The notes: generated from the sequence alone by a model not told the origin. A stretch of DNA of 54,304 nt from Raoultibacter timonensis (GCF_900240215.1 NZ_LT964679.1:2277194-2331497), one strand, 5' to 3'. Shown: positions 17,833-26,057, numbered from the stretch's first letter. Numbers and translations: made by a program.

Positions 17833-20021
17833 GACAATTCCTCCTTATGCGAGGCGCGCGGATCGAAGAAGTTCGCACGCCAGGTAGTCTTTTTGATGAT
17901 CCTGTCGAAGATGAGCAGCGCTCCGGGCAAAAACGTGACCACGAGCAAGAACGAAAGCAGCGTTCCCCGGCACAGAAGCAGGCCGAGAACCGATACGATG
18001 TTGTTGCTCGACGTGAGCCAGAGCACGGCACCGGTCATCGAGAGGATGCTCGCCGAAACGAGGATGCTGAAAAACGTATCGCCGAGCGTGCGCGAAAGCG
18101 CGGGACGTACGGCCATGGCCTGGCGATTCTTGCGGTAGTTGTCGGTAAACAGGATGGCGTAGTCGACCGTCGCGCCGAGCTGCACGGTATTGATGACAAG
18201 AAATCCCAGGTAGTTGAGCGAATCGCCCGTCAGGTACGGCACGGCGAGGTTGATGAAGATGGCCGATTCGATGGTGGCGAGCAAGATTACGGGCAGCGTC
18301 GCCGATTTGAACGTCAGCAGCAGCACGAGGATGATCGCGCAGATGGCGATGAGGTTCGTCGTCTGGTTATCCACCGTCACCACAGCGCGCATGTCATAGA
18401 GGCTCGTCGCGTACCCCGCCGACATGCTCTCGTCGCCGTAGAGGGCGCCCGCCTTTTCTCGGATCTGCTCCACCACGCCGAACGCCACATCGCCCTCGTT
18501 CTCCGTATCGGCGTACACGATGACGCGCGCGTAGTTATCCGAATAGAACTGGCTCGTTATGCTCTCGTCGAGAAATTCGACGGGAATCGCCATGCCGACG
18601 GCGTTCGTGTACGAGATAACCGAAGTGACGTGGGGTATCTGCTCCAACTCGGCCACCAGCTCAGCCTCGCGCGCCCTGTCGTCGTTGGGGATGAGGATCA
18701 CGGTCGCCTCCGATTGCCCGAAGGTATCCTCGATCGCCTCGGCATCGAGCGAAGCACGCGTCTGGCTTCCCTCAACCGAACCCATACCGTAAGTGAACTG
18801 GGTGTTCGACTGAGCGAGGAAGCACGGAACGATGAGCGCGATCACGATGAGGAACACGGGTATGCGCAGCGGGGCCAGGTACTTGCCCGCACCGCGAAAC
18901 GTCGGGAGCAAACGGCGATGGCGCGTCTTGTCGATGAGCTTGTAAGCCATGAGCGTGAACGCAGGCAGAAAGATCACGACGCAGAGAAACGACAGCACGA
19001 TGCCTTTCACGAGCGCGAGACCGAGATCCGTGCCGATTTGGAACTGCATGAAGCACAGAGCCGCAAATCCGAAAAACGTTGTCGCAGCCGAAGCAGCGAT
19101 CGAGGAGAAGCTCTTTTTCATGGCAGCGCGCATGGCCGATTCCACATCGGGTTCGGTTTCCCTGAACCGCTGGAACGCATGGAGCAGGAATATAGCGTAG
19201 TCGAGCGATACCGCAAGCTGCAGCACAGGAGCGACCATGAACGCGATGAAGGATACCTCGCCCATAAAGAGGTTCGATCCCATGTTCATGAGCACCGATA
19301 CGCCGATGGCAAGCAAAAAGAGGATTGGCTCCACCCACGAAGTGGTCGACAGAACGAGAACGAGGAGGATGAGCGGCACGAGGATGAGGATGCCGTTGAT
19401 CACCTCGGTGATGGTCATCGATTTCATCTCGGCGGTACTGACCGACTGGCCCGACGCGTGACCGCCCTCGCCGATGATGCCGTAGATGGCGTCCATCGCC
19501 TCCGATTCCGCGCCCGACGCGATGGTCACGTCGAAAAGCGCGTGACCATCCTTGTAGTACGCCGACACCGTATCGGCATCGAGCATTTCGAGGGGAATGC
19601 TCAGGTCGGCGACATCGTCGAGCCACATGACGTCATCGACGCCCGCCGCCGCCTCAAGCCGCTCCTTATATTCGAGCGCCTCGGTCACACCCACATCGTC
19701 GACCATGACGCGCGCGTTGGGAACCGCCATGCCGAACTCTTCTTCCATCGTATCCACCGCACGCATCGACTCGGTGGTTTCGGGAAGGTATTCGGAGAGG
19801 TTGTAGTTGATCGGCACGAGGAACGTCATCACCGTACCGATGACGGCAAGCGCGAGCGTCAGCCAGACGATCGGCTTTTTATGGTCGATGACGAACGTAG
19901 CGAATCGGTCCACAGCAACTGCATCCTTTACCGCCGCCAACAAGGCAAACGCCCGCTGCTCGAAATTCGGCCCGGAAGATCTGCGACTTGTTGGCAACAC
20001 AGTGTTGATTATCTTTCTCAC
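17829..20021 (-). CDS. MMPL/RND-family membrane exporter
   Basis: This 730-residue protein has the RND/MMPL repeat layout: a membrane helix near residue 50, a large outer loop, five or six helices, then the same again. Family motifs include SLDYAIFLLHAFQRFRE in the first half and VDYAILFTDNYRKNRQ in the second. It should export lipids or small molecules by proton motive force, together with the heptad-repeat protein that overlaps its end. The start is uncertain: GTG 20021 lies only five bases from a -10 box, suggesting a leaderless transcript; GTG 19913 has AAAGGA upstream and would give a more usual N-terminus. A TetR gene diverges from it. Confidence 0.88.
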   Translation of the reverse strand: MRKIINTVLPTSRRSSGPNFEQRAFALLAAVKDAVAVDRFATFVIDHKKPIVWLTLALAVIGTVMTFLVPINYNLSEYLPETTESMRAVDTMEEEFGMAVPNARVMVDDVGVTEALEYKERLEAAAGVDDVMWLDDVADLSIPLEMLDADTVSAYYKDGHALFDVTIASGAESEAMDAIYGIIGEGGHASGQSVSTAEMKSMTITEVINGILILVPLILLVLVLSTTSWVEPILFLLAIGVSVLMNMGSNLFMGEVSFIAFMVAPVLQLAVSLDYAIFLLHAFQRFRETEPDVESAMRAAMKKSFSSIAASAATTFFGFAALCFMQFQIGTDLGLALVKGIVLSFLCVVIFLPAFTLMAYKLIDKTRHRRLLPTFRGAGKYLAPLRIPVFLIVIALIVPCFLAQSNTQFTYGMGSVEGSQTRASLDAEAIEDTFGQSEATVILIPNDDRAREAELVAELEQIPHVTSVISYTNAVGMAIPVEFLDESITSQFYSDNYARVIVYADTENEGDVAFGVVEQIREKAGALYGDESMSAGYATSLYDMRAVVTVDNQTTNLIAICAIILVLLLTFKSATLPVILLATIESAIFINLAVPYLTGDSLNYLGFLVINTVQLGATVDYAILFTDNYRKNRQAMAVRPALSRTLGDTFFSILVSASILSMTGAVLWLTSSNNIVSVLGLLLCRGTLLSFLLVVTFLPGALLIFDRIIKKTTWRANFFDPRASHKEELS

Positions 20022-20062
20022 TTACTGTTATATTGCATCATGGTTATTCTTCAACCGATAAA
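19995..20062. promoter_or_regulatory. Divergent MMPL/TetR promoter region with palindromic operator
   Basis: Minus strand: TTGAAG (20054-20049), 16 bases, TATAAC (20032-20027), five bases, then GTG. Plus strand: TTGCAT (20033-20038), 18 bases, GATAAA (20057-20062) for the TetR gene. A perfect palindrome CAACACAGTGTTG at 19995-20007 lies just inside the MMPL transcript, a typical TetR-family site (assignment is inference). Confidence 0.6.
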
Positions 20063-20157
20063 TGCTGCGGAAGTGTCAGCAAACCGACATCCGGCCCCGA
20101 TCTGTTGCCTTTCAAACGAAAAACGCACAACCCGAAAACGCGAAGGCGAGGAGCTCC

Positions 20158-20712
20158 ATGAAACAAGATCACCGCGTGCGCCTTACGAAAATGATGCTGC
20201 GCGACAGCTTTTTCGATCTCATGCAGGAAAAGCCCGTCGGCAAGATCACCGTCAAAGAGCTGTGCGACAAAGCGGGCGTCAACCGGGCGACCTTCTACTC
20301 CCACTACACCGACATCTACGCACTGTACGAGGAGATAGAGCGCGACCTTGCGCAGACCATCATGCACTCGCTGAGCACGACGATCAACGGCGGCTCGCTC
20401 GAAGCGTTCAGCAAAGACATCTGCACCATCATCGCGCAGAACGAAAAACTCTGCATGGCGTTCTTCGGCGAATACAGCGATCCCGACATGCTCCTGCGCA
20501 TCGTCGACAGATTCAGGGAAAGAAGCATCGCCATGTGGAACCGAACAAGGCCCGACCTCGCAAGCTCGGAGCTCGATCGCTTCTACACGTTCATGGCGAA
20601 CGGCTGCCTCGCGATTATCCGCTCATGGGTACAATCGGGCATGAAAGAAAGCGCTGAAGACGTTGCGCGCTTCATCGAAAAGATGGCTGACAGCGGCTTG
20701 GCGGCGCTGTAG
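20158..20712 (+). CDS. TetR/AcrR-family regulator
   Basis: This 184-residue protein has an N-terminal TetR HTH (about 8-55): RLTKMMLRDSFFDLMQ, ITVKELCDKAGVNRATFYSHYTDIYALYEEIE. The C-terminal ligand/dimer part has the TetR_C pattern of small-molecule efflux regulators. ATG 20158 is preferred because GAGGAG is six bases upstream. It is divergent from the MMPL/heptad-repeat pair and is the likely repressor of that operon through the palindrome at 19995-20007 (inference). Confidence 0.88.
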   Translation: MKQDHRVRLTKMMLRDSFFDLMQEKPVGKITVKELCDKAGVNRATFYSHYTDIYALYEEIERDLAQTIMHSLSTTINGGSLEAFSKDICTIIAQNEKLCMAFFGEYSDPDMLLRIVDRFRERSIAMWNRTRPDLASSELDRFYTFMANGCLAIIRSWVQSGMKESAEDVARFIEKMADSGLAAL

Positions 20713-20778
20713 GGCGAGATGAGCTGGAAGGCTTGCAGTGCAGACCCCAGGGAATGGAGCTGTGCGAGCGTGCTGTGC

Positions 20779-20804
20779 GGGTGAGCTGCGCGGGTGAGCT
20801 GCGC
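20779..20804. repeat. Tandem 13-bp duplication
   Basis: GGGTGAGCTGCGC occurs twice without a gap, 67 bases after the TetR stop. No further copies follow. Confidence 0.8.
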
Positions 20805-20907
20805 AGATTGGGTGGCAGCGTGCGGGACGAGAGGCGCTTTCGAACTTTTCGCCGCTTGGCACCGAAGATCGACGTAACACGAGCTCGGCAGTCCGAAGGC
20901 GCACTCA

Positions 20908-21067
20908 CGACAGAAATACGAAGTTTTTCGTCTCCATCAGAGTCCTTTTTTTACAGTCGACTCCTAACCCCTTCCTGATCAGGTGCGATGGAGTTACTCG
21001 ATACAGTAGTCGTACATTTTGCCGCACGGAAGGGGTCCAGACGACGAATATCTTCGTTTTTCTGCCG
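20908..21067. repeat. Dispersed inverted-repeat element, copy 1
   Basis: About 26-bp arms (20908-20933 and 21042-21067, about 21 of 26 matching in inverted orientation) enclose about 108 bases. Arms contain CAGAAATACGAAG and its inverted counterpart. The right part (TTTTGCCGCACGG ... GACGAATATCTTCG) closely matches the right part of the element at 42682-42846, so the two are copies of one family. No gene is inside. Confidence 0.65.
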
Positions 21068-21199
21068 CAAACCCGGGAATCCGCTGTGAATCCGGAATCA
21101 GCATGTGCCTATCCGGACCTCAAAACGCCAAACCGCTCTCAGAAGCTGCACGCAGACGGGGCCCTTCGGCTCCAAGAACCTCTCGCCTTTTTTGCATGT

Positions 21200-21346
21200 T
21201 TTTGCTCGTTGTGTTGCGTTCGGAATACGGCCGCGACAATGCTCGAAATTTTGACCTGCGCTTATGCGAAAGGGCATCAATCGGTCTCGGCCGATCGCGC
21301 GAAAAGCCGCCCGAAACGGGCCCCAAACGCAACACAACGAGCAAAA
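21200..21346. repeat. 21-bp perfect inverted repeat around a 105-base spacer
   Basis: The left arm 21200-21220 begins TTTTGCTCGTTG; the right arm 21326-21346 is its exact complement. The spacer has further short GC-rich pairings. It may be a structured RNA or a small mobile element; it differs in sequence from the element at 20908. Confidence 0.6.
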
Positions 21347-21443
21347 TCCAGCAGTTCGGGCGGTTTTACTCGTTGACGCCAAGCTCGTGCGAAGCCATCG
21401 TGCACCGGCATAGGCCCCGAGACCGGGGCAGCGCATGCGGCAC

Positions 21444-21469
21444 GCCCCTGAACAAAGGGGCTTTTCCTT
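21444..21469 (+). terminator. Terminator-like hairpin before the moaE-like gene
   Basis: GCCCCT (21444-21449) and AGGGGC (21456-21461) are followed by TTTTCCTT. No protein gene ends upstream on this strand, so it may end a non-coding transcript that includes the 21200-21346 repeat. Confidence 0.45.
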
Positions 21470-21477
21470 CGCCAAAA

Positions 21478-21518
21478 GTCATTCTCATCCGAGAATGACC
21501 GTGACGATGCGGTATACT
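21478..21518 (+). promoter_or_regulatory. Promoter and palindrome of the MoaE-like gene
   Basis: GTCATTCTC-ATCC-GAGAATGAC (21478-21499) is a perfect 9-bp palindrome. A -10 TATACT follows at 21513-21518; the -35 region falls inside the right arm, so a protein bound there would affect the promoter. The 60-base leader also contains a small TCCGA-GCAA-TCGGA stem. Confidence 0.5.
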
Positions 21519-21580
21519 TAACCCCATTGATACACTAGGATTTCCGAGCAATCGGATGGGAAAACGAAACGAGGGGCACC

Positions 21581-21976
21581 ATGGCAAAACCGGAACCGTC
21601 AATCGATCAGTGGCTCAAAGAGGCGAAAGCCGATCCGAAGGCCGCGCAGTGCGGCATGTTCCTCACCCATAACGGCACCGTCCGCGTAACGCCCAAAGCG
21701 CAGGTGCGCGAGGGCGTCGAAGGTCTCGGCGACGTTGCGCAGGTCGAGTTCTCCTACGACGCAGCGGGCGTCGACGCCGCCGTCGCCGACGCGCTCACCT
21801 GGCCGGGCGTGTACTACGTGCGCGTATGGCTCAACGAGGGTGCTCTCGACGTGGGCGATTCGATCATGTACGTGCTGATCGGCGCCGATATCCGCCCCAA
21901 CGCCATCGACGCTTTGCAAAAACTCGTCGGCAAGATCAAGAACGATCTCGTAGTCGAAAAGGAGATCTACGCATAA
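21581..21976 (+). CDS. MoaE-like molybdopterin synthase catalytic subunit
   Basis: This 131-residue cytoplasmic protein resembles MoaE most clearly in its second half: LNEGALDVGDSIMYVLIGADIRPNAIDALQKLVGKIKNDLVVEKEIY follows the family order GD, hydrophobic strand, R.EA-type helix, K..K and final EKE. The N-terminal GMFLTHNGTVR also fits. MoaE, with MoaD, adds sulfur to precursor Z to make molybdopterin, which the two molybdoenzymes in this window need. The HR of usual MoaE is IR here, so it is somewhat divergent. Start ATG 21581 has GAGGGG upstream. It stands alone with its own promoter and terminator. Confidence 0.65.
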   Translation: MAKPEPSIDQWLKEAKADPKAAQCGMFLTHNGTVRVTPKAQVREGVEGLGDVAQVEFSYDAAGVDAAVADALTWPGVYYVRVWLNEGALDVGDSIMYVLIGADIRPNAIDALQKLVGKIKNDLVVEKEIYA

Positions 21977-22005
21977 GCAAGAGTTCTCCGATTCATGCAA
22001 GCAGA

Positions 22006-22040
22006 CGAAAGGCCTCCGACCGCATGACGGAGGCCTTTCG
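22006..22040. terminator. Bidirectional terminator between moaE-like gene and ABC operon
   Basis: A perfect 13-bp stem CGAAAGGCCTCCG/CGGAGGCCTTTCG with a 9-base loop lies between the two convergent stops (21976 and 22056). Confidence 0.8.
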
Positions 22041-22055
22041 TTGCGCCCACGCGAT

Positions 22056-22865
22056 TTACCGGCTTTCCCTATGCCGATGACCCGTCTCCTTGATGAGCGC
22101 CATGCAGCATTCGATGCTCTTGCCACCGTAGGGAATCGGCCGAATCAGTACGTCGACGCCGTACGTCTCAGCAAGCGCCTCCTCGGTGAGTACATCACGG
22201 TAGTAGCCGCAACGGCAAGCGCGGCCACGCTGTAGCAGCACCACATCGGACTTGAGCGAGAACGCTTGCTCGGGGTCGTGCGTAGTCATAAGCACGCCGA
22301 TACCGCCCTCGGTTAGCTCGATGACGCGCTCGAGCACATGGATCTGATTCCCGAAATCAAGGCTTGCCGTCGGCTCGTCCATAACAAGATAGCGCGGCTG
22401 CTGAGCGAGCGCACGAGCGATCGACACCATCTGCAGCTCTCCGCCCGAAACTTCGGTGCAGGTCTTCTTCGCTAAACGAGCGATACCCATCGTTTCGAGC
22501 GCTTCGCGAGCGATCCGACGATCCTCGGGACCTGGTTGCTGCAGAAGCTTCAGGTGGGGCGCTCTGCCCATGAGCACGGCCTCTTCCACCGTATAGGCGA
22601 AGGGAATGTTTTGGATCTGAGGCACATACGCAATCGCGCGAGCTATCTCGCTTCGACTCATGTCGGCGATTTTGCCGCCGTCGATCGTCACCGACCCCGT
22701 CTCAAGCGGCAAAAACCCGAGCGCCGCCTTGAACAGCGTCGTCTTGCCCACGCCGTTAGGCCCGAGAATTGCCGTAACGCTTCCCGGCTCAAGCTGAAAT
22801 CCCACGTGTTCGAGTACCGGCCTGCCGCCGTATCCGCACGAAACGTCGTCAACTACGAGCGCCAT
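22056..22865 (-). CDS. FecCD-type importer ATP-binding protein
   Basis: This 269-residue ABC ATPase has Walker A GPNGVGKT (35-42), Q-loop YVPQIQNIPF, signature VSGGEL (139-144), Walker B YLVMDEP (159-165) and H-loop TTHDPEQAF. It is of the FepC/BtuD/MolB class for metal-chelate or oxyanion uptake. ATG 22865 shares its A with the TGA stop of the permease gene, so the two are coupled; GGGGGTGGAAG serves as ribosome site. The C-terminal part has Cys pairs (CRCGYY and ECC) not usual for the family. It is the last gene of the radical-SAM/SBP/permease/ATPase operon. Confidence 0.92.
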   Translation of the reverse strand: MALVVDDVSCGYGGRPVLEHVGFQLEPGSVTAILGPNGVGKTTLFKAALGFLPLETGSVTIDGGKIADMSRSEIARAIAYVPQIQNIPFAYTVEEAVLMGRAPHLKLLQQPGPEDRRIAREALETMGIARLAKKTCTEVSGGELQMVSIARALAQQPRYLVMDEPTASLDFGNQIHVLERVIELTEGGIGVLMTTHDPEQAFSLKSDVVLLQRGRACRCGYYRDVLTEEALAETYGVDVLIRPIPYGGKSIECCMALIKETGHRHRESR

Positions 22866-23923
22866 CACTTCCACCCCCCTTTGTACTTGATCAGGAGGGT
22901 CACGAAAACCGGCGCACCGATAAGCGCCGTCAGGATGCCGATGGGTATCTCCATGGGAAACAGGCCGCGCGCAATGTTGTCCATAAGCACCAGGTAGAAC
23001 GCACCTCCGAGAAACGAGGCGGGCAAAAGACGGCGGGAATCGGGGCCGAACAGCATCCGCATGAAGTGCGGGATCACAAGGCCCACCCACCCGATGATGC
23101 CCGTCACAGCCACACTTACCGCTGTCATGAGCGTGGCGCATACGATGACGACCACGCGGATGCGACCCGCCTCTACGCCGAGAGCGCGGGACTCGTCATC
23201 GTCGAGCGAGAGGATGTTGATACGCCATCGAAGCCCGTAAAGCACGATTCCGCACACAAGCACCGGCACGCACAGCATTCCGATATCCGACCAAGTGAGG
23301 CTTGAAAGCCCGCCCATAAGGAAGAACGTGATGCCCGGAAGCTGGCTGTACGGATCGGCTACGTACTTCGTTACCGAAATCAGCGCCTCGAACATCGCTT
23401 TGATAACCACGCCCGCCAAGACGAGCACGATAACGTTTGACGGCCCCTTCCCCACTGCTATGCTGATGAGGTAGGTGAGAAACACCGCAATGAGGCCGCC
23501 GACGAACGCCGAACCCGATATCACGGCAACGGGAGCCGCCGCGAGCATCGCGCATGCAGCGCCGAAGCCTGCGCCCGCCGATGCTCCGAGCAGGTCGGGC
23601 GACACCATCGGGTTGCGAAACATCCCCTGAAACGCCGCACCCGCCATACCGAGCGCGCCACCGACAAGGAGCGCCCCGATGATGCGCGGAAGTCGCATTT
23701 TAAATACAACGAGTTCCTCACTCGTGAGGTCACCGCCCGAAACGAGCGCAAAGACCGCATCGGGAGCATGGGCCAGCGTCGACGCAAGCAGCCCAATGTC
23801 GATGCTGAATCTCCCGACCGCGAGCGAAGCTGCAGCGACGATCACGGTCGCCACGGCCAGCACGATGAGCCCAACGCGTCCGAACGGAGCGCGGCTCTTT
23901 TTTTCCCTCACCTTCGGCACCAT
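22865..23923 (-). CDS. FecCD-type ABC transporter permease
   Basis: This 352-residue membrane protein has about ten hydrophobic helices and the FecCD/BtuC landmarks: LRLPRIIGALLVGGALGMAGAAFQGMFRNPMVSPDLLG-type region (about 72-108), GVVIKA.FEA, SRALGVEAG, and VTGIIGWVGLVIPHFMR with DSRRLLPASFLGGA near the end. It forms the membrane channel of a binding-protein-dependent importer for iron-siderophore, cobalamin, haem or molybdate. It starts 15 bases after the substrate-binding protein gene and ends overlapping the ATPase gene. Confidence 0.93.
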   Translation of the reverse strand: MVPKVREKKSRAPFGRVGLIVLAVATVIVAAASLAVGRFSIDIGLLASTLAHAPDAVFALVSGGDLTSEELVVFKMRLPRIIGALLVGGALGMAGAAFQGMFRNPMVSPDLLGASAGAGFGAACAMLAAAPVAVISGSAFVGGLIAVFLTYLISIAVGKGPSNVIVLVLAGVVIKAMFEALISVTKYVADPYSQLPGITFFLMGGLSSLTWSDIGMLCVPVLVCGIVLYGLRWRINILSLDDDESRALGVEAGRIRVVVIVCATLMTAVSVAVTGIIGWVGLVIPHFMRMLFGPDSRRLLPASFLGGAFYLVLMDNIARGLFPMEIPIGILTALIGAPVFVTLLIKYKGGWK

Positions 23924-23938
23924 CGTATCCCGTCAGCC

Positions 23939-25123
23939 CTACGCGGGATCCTGGTGGTTGAGGATGCGATTCGCCTCGTCATCGGTCAGTTTATAGTCGA
24001 AGAACTGCTGATAGAAATCGATGAGAAGCTCCTTCATATCGACGTCTTCGAACAGATCGGGATGGATCGTCTTCGCAATGTAGATGAGATAGAGGATCTT
24101 CTGAACGCCCGAATCCCAGAAGAACACGCCCGTCGGCGTGGCAACCACCTGATTTTCCTTAACGGCGGTGATGCTGTTGAAATCGCCTGTCGACAGGGCT
24201 TCGTTGATCGCGTCCTCGGCAGTCGCGTTGCCCGAAGAACCTGCGTGGTCCAAGAAAATGTAATCGGGATTCCACTCGAGCAGCTGCTCGCTCGTCACCT
24301 CGATGTTCGACGACCCCGAAAGCGTCTTGCTGGCAAGCTCGCCGCCCGCGAGCTCGATGACCTCGACCATATCGGACTTGTCACCGTACCCGTGCAGCAT
24401 GTCGGTGTAGGCAAGGTATACGCTCGGACGCTCGGCGACGCCCTTCGTGCGCTCCTTCACCATGGCAACCTTCTCGTCGAAGTATTCTGAGTACGCCTTG
24501 GCCTGCGCCGCCGCCTTCTCGTCGCCCATCACGTCGGCGTAGAGCGTCAGCGTGTCGGCTACATCGCGGAAGGCGCCGGTAGAGGTCATCGGCACAGCGG
24601 CCATACCGGCGTTGTTGATGGATTCTGCCTGTTCGGGGTTCGGGAAGCAGAACACGACCTGCACGCCCTGGGCCACGAGGTCTTCGACGTTGAGATCGGA
24701 ATGCGCGTTGGGAATGCCGGGGACGTCGTTGATGTGCCGGTAGATAACGTTCGACCACGGCCATCCGCTGATATGAAAGTCGCCGTCGCAGGTGATGCGG
24801 TCCTCGGCGCCGATGGCGACGAGCTTCTCGTAGGATGGCCCGAAGACGGCGGCTACGCTTGTAACCTCGGCGGGCACGGTGATCGTGGAGCCGTCGAGGT
24901 TGGTTACGGTGCGATCGCCCTTAGGCTCTTCAGTCGGCTGCTCGGCCGGTTCGGATGCAGCAGAATCGTCCTTACTCTCCTCAGATGCGCACCCCGCCAA
25001 CAACCCGCCTCCGGCGAGAGCCGTGAACGCTACGCAGCCGGACAGTCCGATAAACGAACGGCGTGAGAGCATGCGCGGGGGTTGGCCGAGGTTTTCGGTG
25101 GTCGAATGATCTTGCTTCTTCAT
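23939..25123 (-). CDS. Tat-dependent ABC substrate-binding lipoprotein
   Basis: This 394-residue protein has SRRSFIG (Arg21-Arg22) and lipobox LLAGC (Cys45), so it is exported folded and lipid-anchored; Tat export of an ABC binding protein hints at a bound cofactor or metal. After an acidic Ser/Glu linker, a class III (FepB/BtuF/TroA-like) fold begins at TVTNLDGSTITVPAEV and AVFGPSYEKLVAIGAED. Aromatic residues in HISGWPWSNVIYRHI and FCFPNPEQ may line the ligand site. ATG 25123 follows GGAGGAA. It lies 40 bases after the radical-SAM gene and 15 before the permease gene. The ligand is unknown. Confidence 0.9.
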   Translation of the reverse strand: MKKQDHSTTENLGQPPRMLSRRSFIGLSGCVAFTALAGGGLLAGCASEESKDDSAASEPAEQPTEEPKGDRTVTNLDGSTITVPAEVTSVAAVFGPSYEKLVAIGAEDRITCDGDFHISGWPWSNVIYRHINDVPGIPNAHSDLNVEDLVAQGVQVVFCFPNPEQAESINNAGMAAVPMTSTGAFRDVADTLTLYADVMGDEKAAAQAKAYSEYFDEKVAMVKERTKGVAERPSVYLAYTDMLHGYGDKSDMVEVIELAGGELASKTLSGSSNIEVTSEQLLEWNPDYIFLDHAGSSGNATAEDAINEALSTGDFNSITAVKENQVVATPTGVFFWDSGVQKILYLIYIAKTIHPDLFEDVDMKELLIDFYQQFFDYKLTDDEANRILNHQDPA

Positions 25124-25163
25124 TGCTTCCTCCCTCAAGGTTGCTGGTTCTTCTTTTCTATGG

Positions 25164-26057
25164 TTACGATCGGGCGCGCGCTGCGATGCCCGTTTCGTAG
25201 GACCCGTTGATGCCGATGCGCTCGGCATACAGCCGATCGAACTTTTGGTCGTGGTCAGAAAAGAAATACGGCGTGCGATCGAGGCGCGTACGCGCAACGG
25301 CGTTCACCCGCGCAAGCCAGAGCGGATCGGCTGCAGGATGGTTTGCCATCGGCGTATCGGGAAACGGCACGAACGGAAGAATCGATACCGATTCGGGTTC
25401 GAACCGCGCGATCGCCTCGATTCCCCATGCGGCGTCGTCTTCGGTTTCACCGAGGCCCACGAGAAAGCCCGTCCATATCGACATCCCCGCCTCACGCGTG
25501 TATTCGAGCGCGCGAAGCCGATCGTCGAGCGAATCTCCTCCTGGTCTGAAAGAGCGGTACACCTCGTCGCTGGGCGATTCCAAGCTCGTAAGCATGCCCG
25601 CTAGACCCACCGATGCGAGGTCGAAGTGGCTTTGGCGGTCGAGCGCGCCGAACAGCCCGAACAGCTGCAGGCGCGGCTCGGCGTCGTGAATGGCCGCAAC
25701 GGCATCAAGGTATTCGTTCGGCAGACGGTACCCCATCCACCCTGTGGCGGTAAAGGCGCGGTCGATGCCAAGATCAGCAAGATAGTGCGCATGGTCGACG
25801 ATTTCCGAAAGCGGGCGGTCGAGCACGAACGAGTCGTACGATTCGGCCTTGAAGTACTCCCATTTGCAGTGCCGGCAGATAGGCCGAGTTCTGCAATCAC
25901 CTGTAAGGATAAGCGGCGACGCCTTGACGGAAGCGGGCACGCCCGCATGGGAAAGGACTTGCTGGCTCGCCTCACACGCTGCGAAGAACAGCGCATCATC
26001 GGCCTCTTTGAACAGCGACCTCGTTTCGCTGGCATCTATCCCCATTGTTTCCCGCAT
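25164..26057 (-). CDS. BioB/HmdB-like radical SAM protein with CX5CX2C motif
   Basis: This 297-residue protein has the radical-SAM cluster site CRTRPICRHC: Cys55, Cys61, Cys64, spaced CX5CX2C rather than CX3CX2C. That spacing is known from HmdB, which acts in making the iron-guanylylpyridinol cofactor of [Fe]-hydrogenase. The rest has the BioB/HydE-like barrel pattern: LADLGIDRAFTATGWMG, LTSLESPSDEVYRSFRPG, TGFLVGLGETEDDAAW, SILPFVPFPDTPM. No Hmd or other hmd gene is nearby. It leads an operon with a FecCD-type importer, so it may modify or build a ligand or metallocofactor linked to that uptake (inference). ATG 26057 or ATG 26045 could be the start. Confidence 0.8.
   Translation of the reverse strand: MRETMGIDASETRSLFKEADDALFFAACEASQQVLSHAGVPASVKASPLILTGDCRTRPICRHCKWEYFKAESYDSFVLDRPLSEIVDHAHYLADLGIDRAFTATGWMGYRLPNEYLDAVAAIHDAEPRLQLFGLFGALDRQSHFDLASVGLAGMLTSLESPSDEVYRSFRPGGDSLDDRLRALEYTREAGMSIWTGFLVGLGETEDDAAWGIEAIARFEPESVSILPFVPFPDTPMANHPAADPLWLARVNAVARTRLDRTPYFFSDHDQKFDRLYAERIGINGSYETGIAARARS

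Larger units (their letters stand above)
20713..21580. other. 868-base intergenic region with repeats, no gene
   Basis: Open frames here show no ribosome sites or recognisable protein pattern. The region holds a 13-bp tandem duplication (20779-20804), an inverted-repeat element shared with 42682-42846 (20908-21067), a 21-bp inverted repeat (21200-21346), a terminator-like hairpin (21444-21469) and the moaE-like gene promoter with a palindrome (21478-21518). Confidence 0.6.

Noticed and set aside
17847..20657. 936-codon plus-strand open frame
   Set aside because: Antisense to the MMPL gene; composition dominated by Arg, His, Glu; the MMPL frame has clear motifs.
21019..21498. Several open frames of 70-160 codons in the 20713-21580 gap
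   Set aside because: No ribosome sites, no family pattern, and they cross the inverted repeats; the region fits repeats or RNA better.
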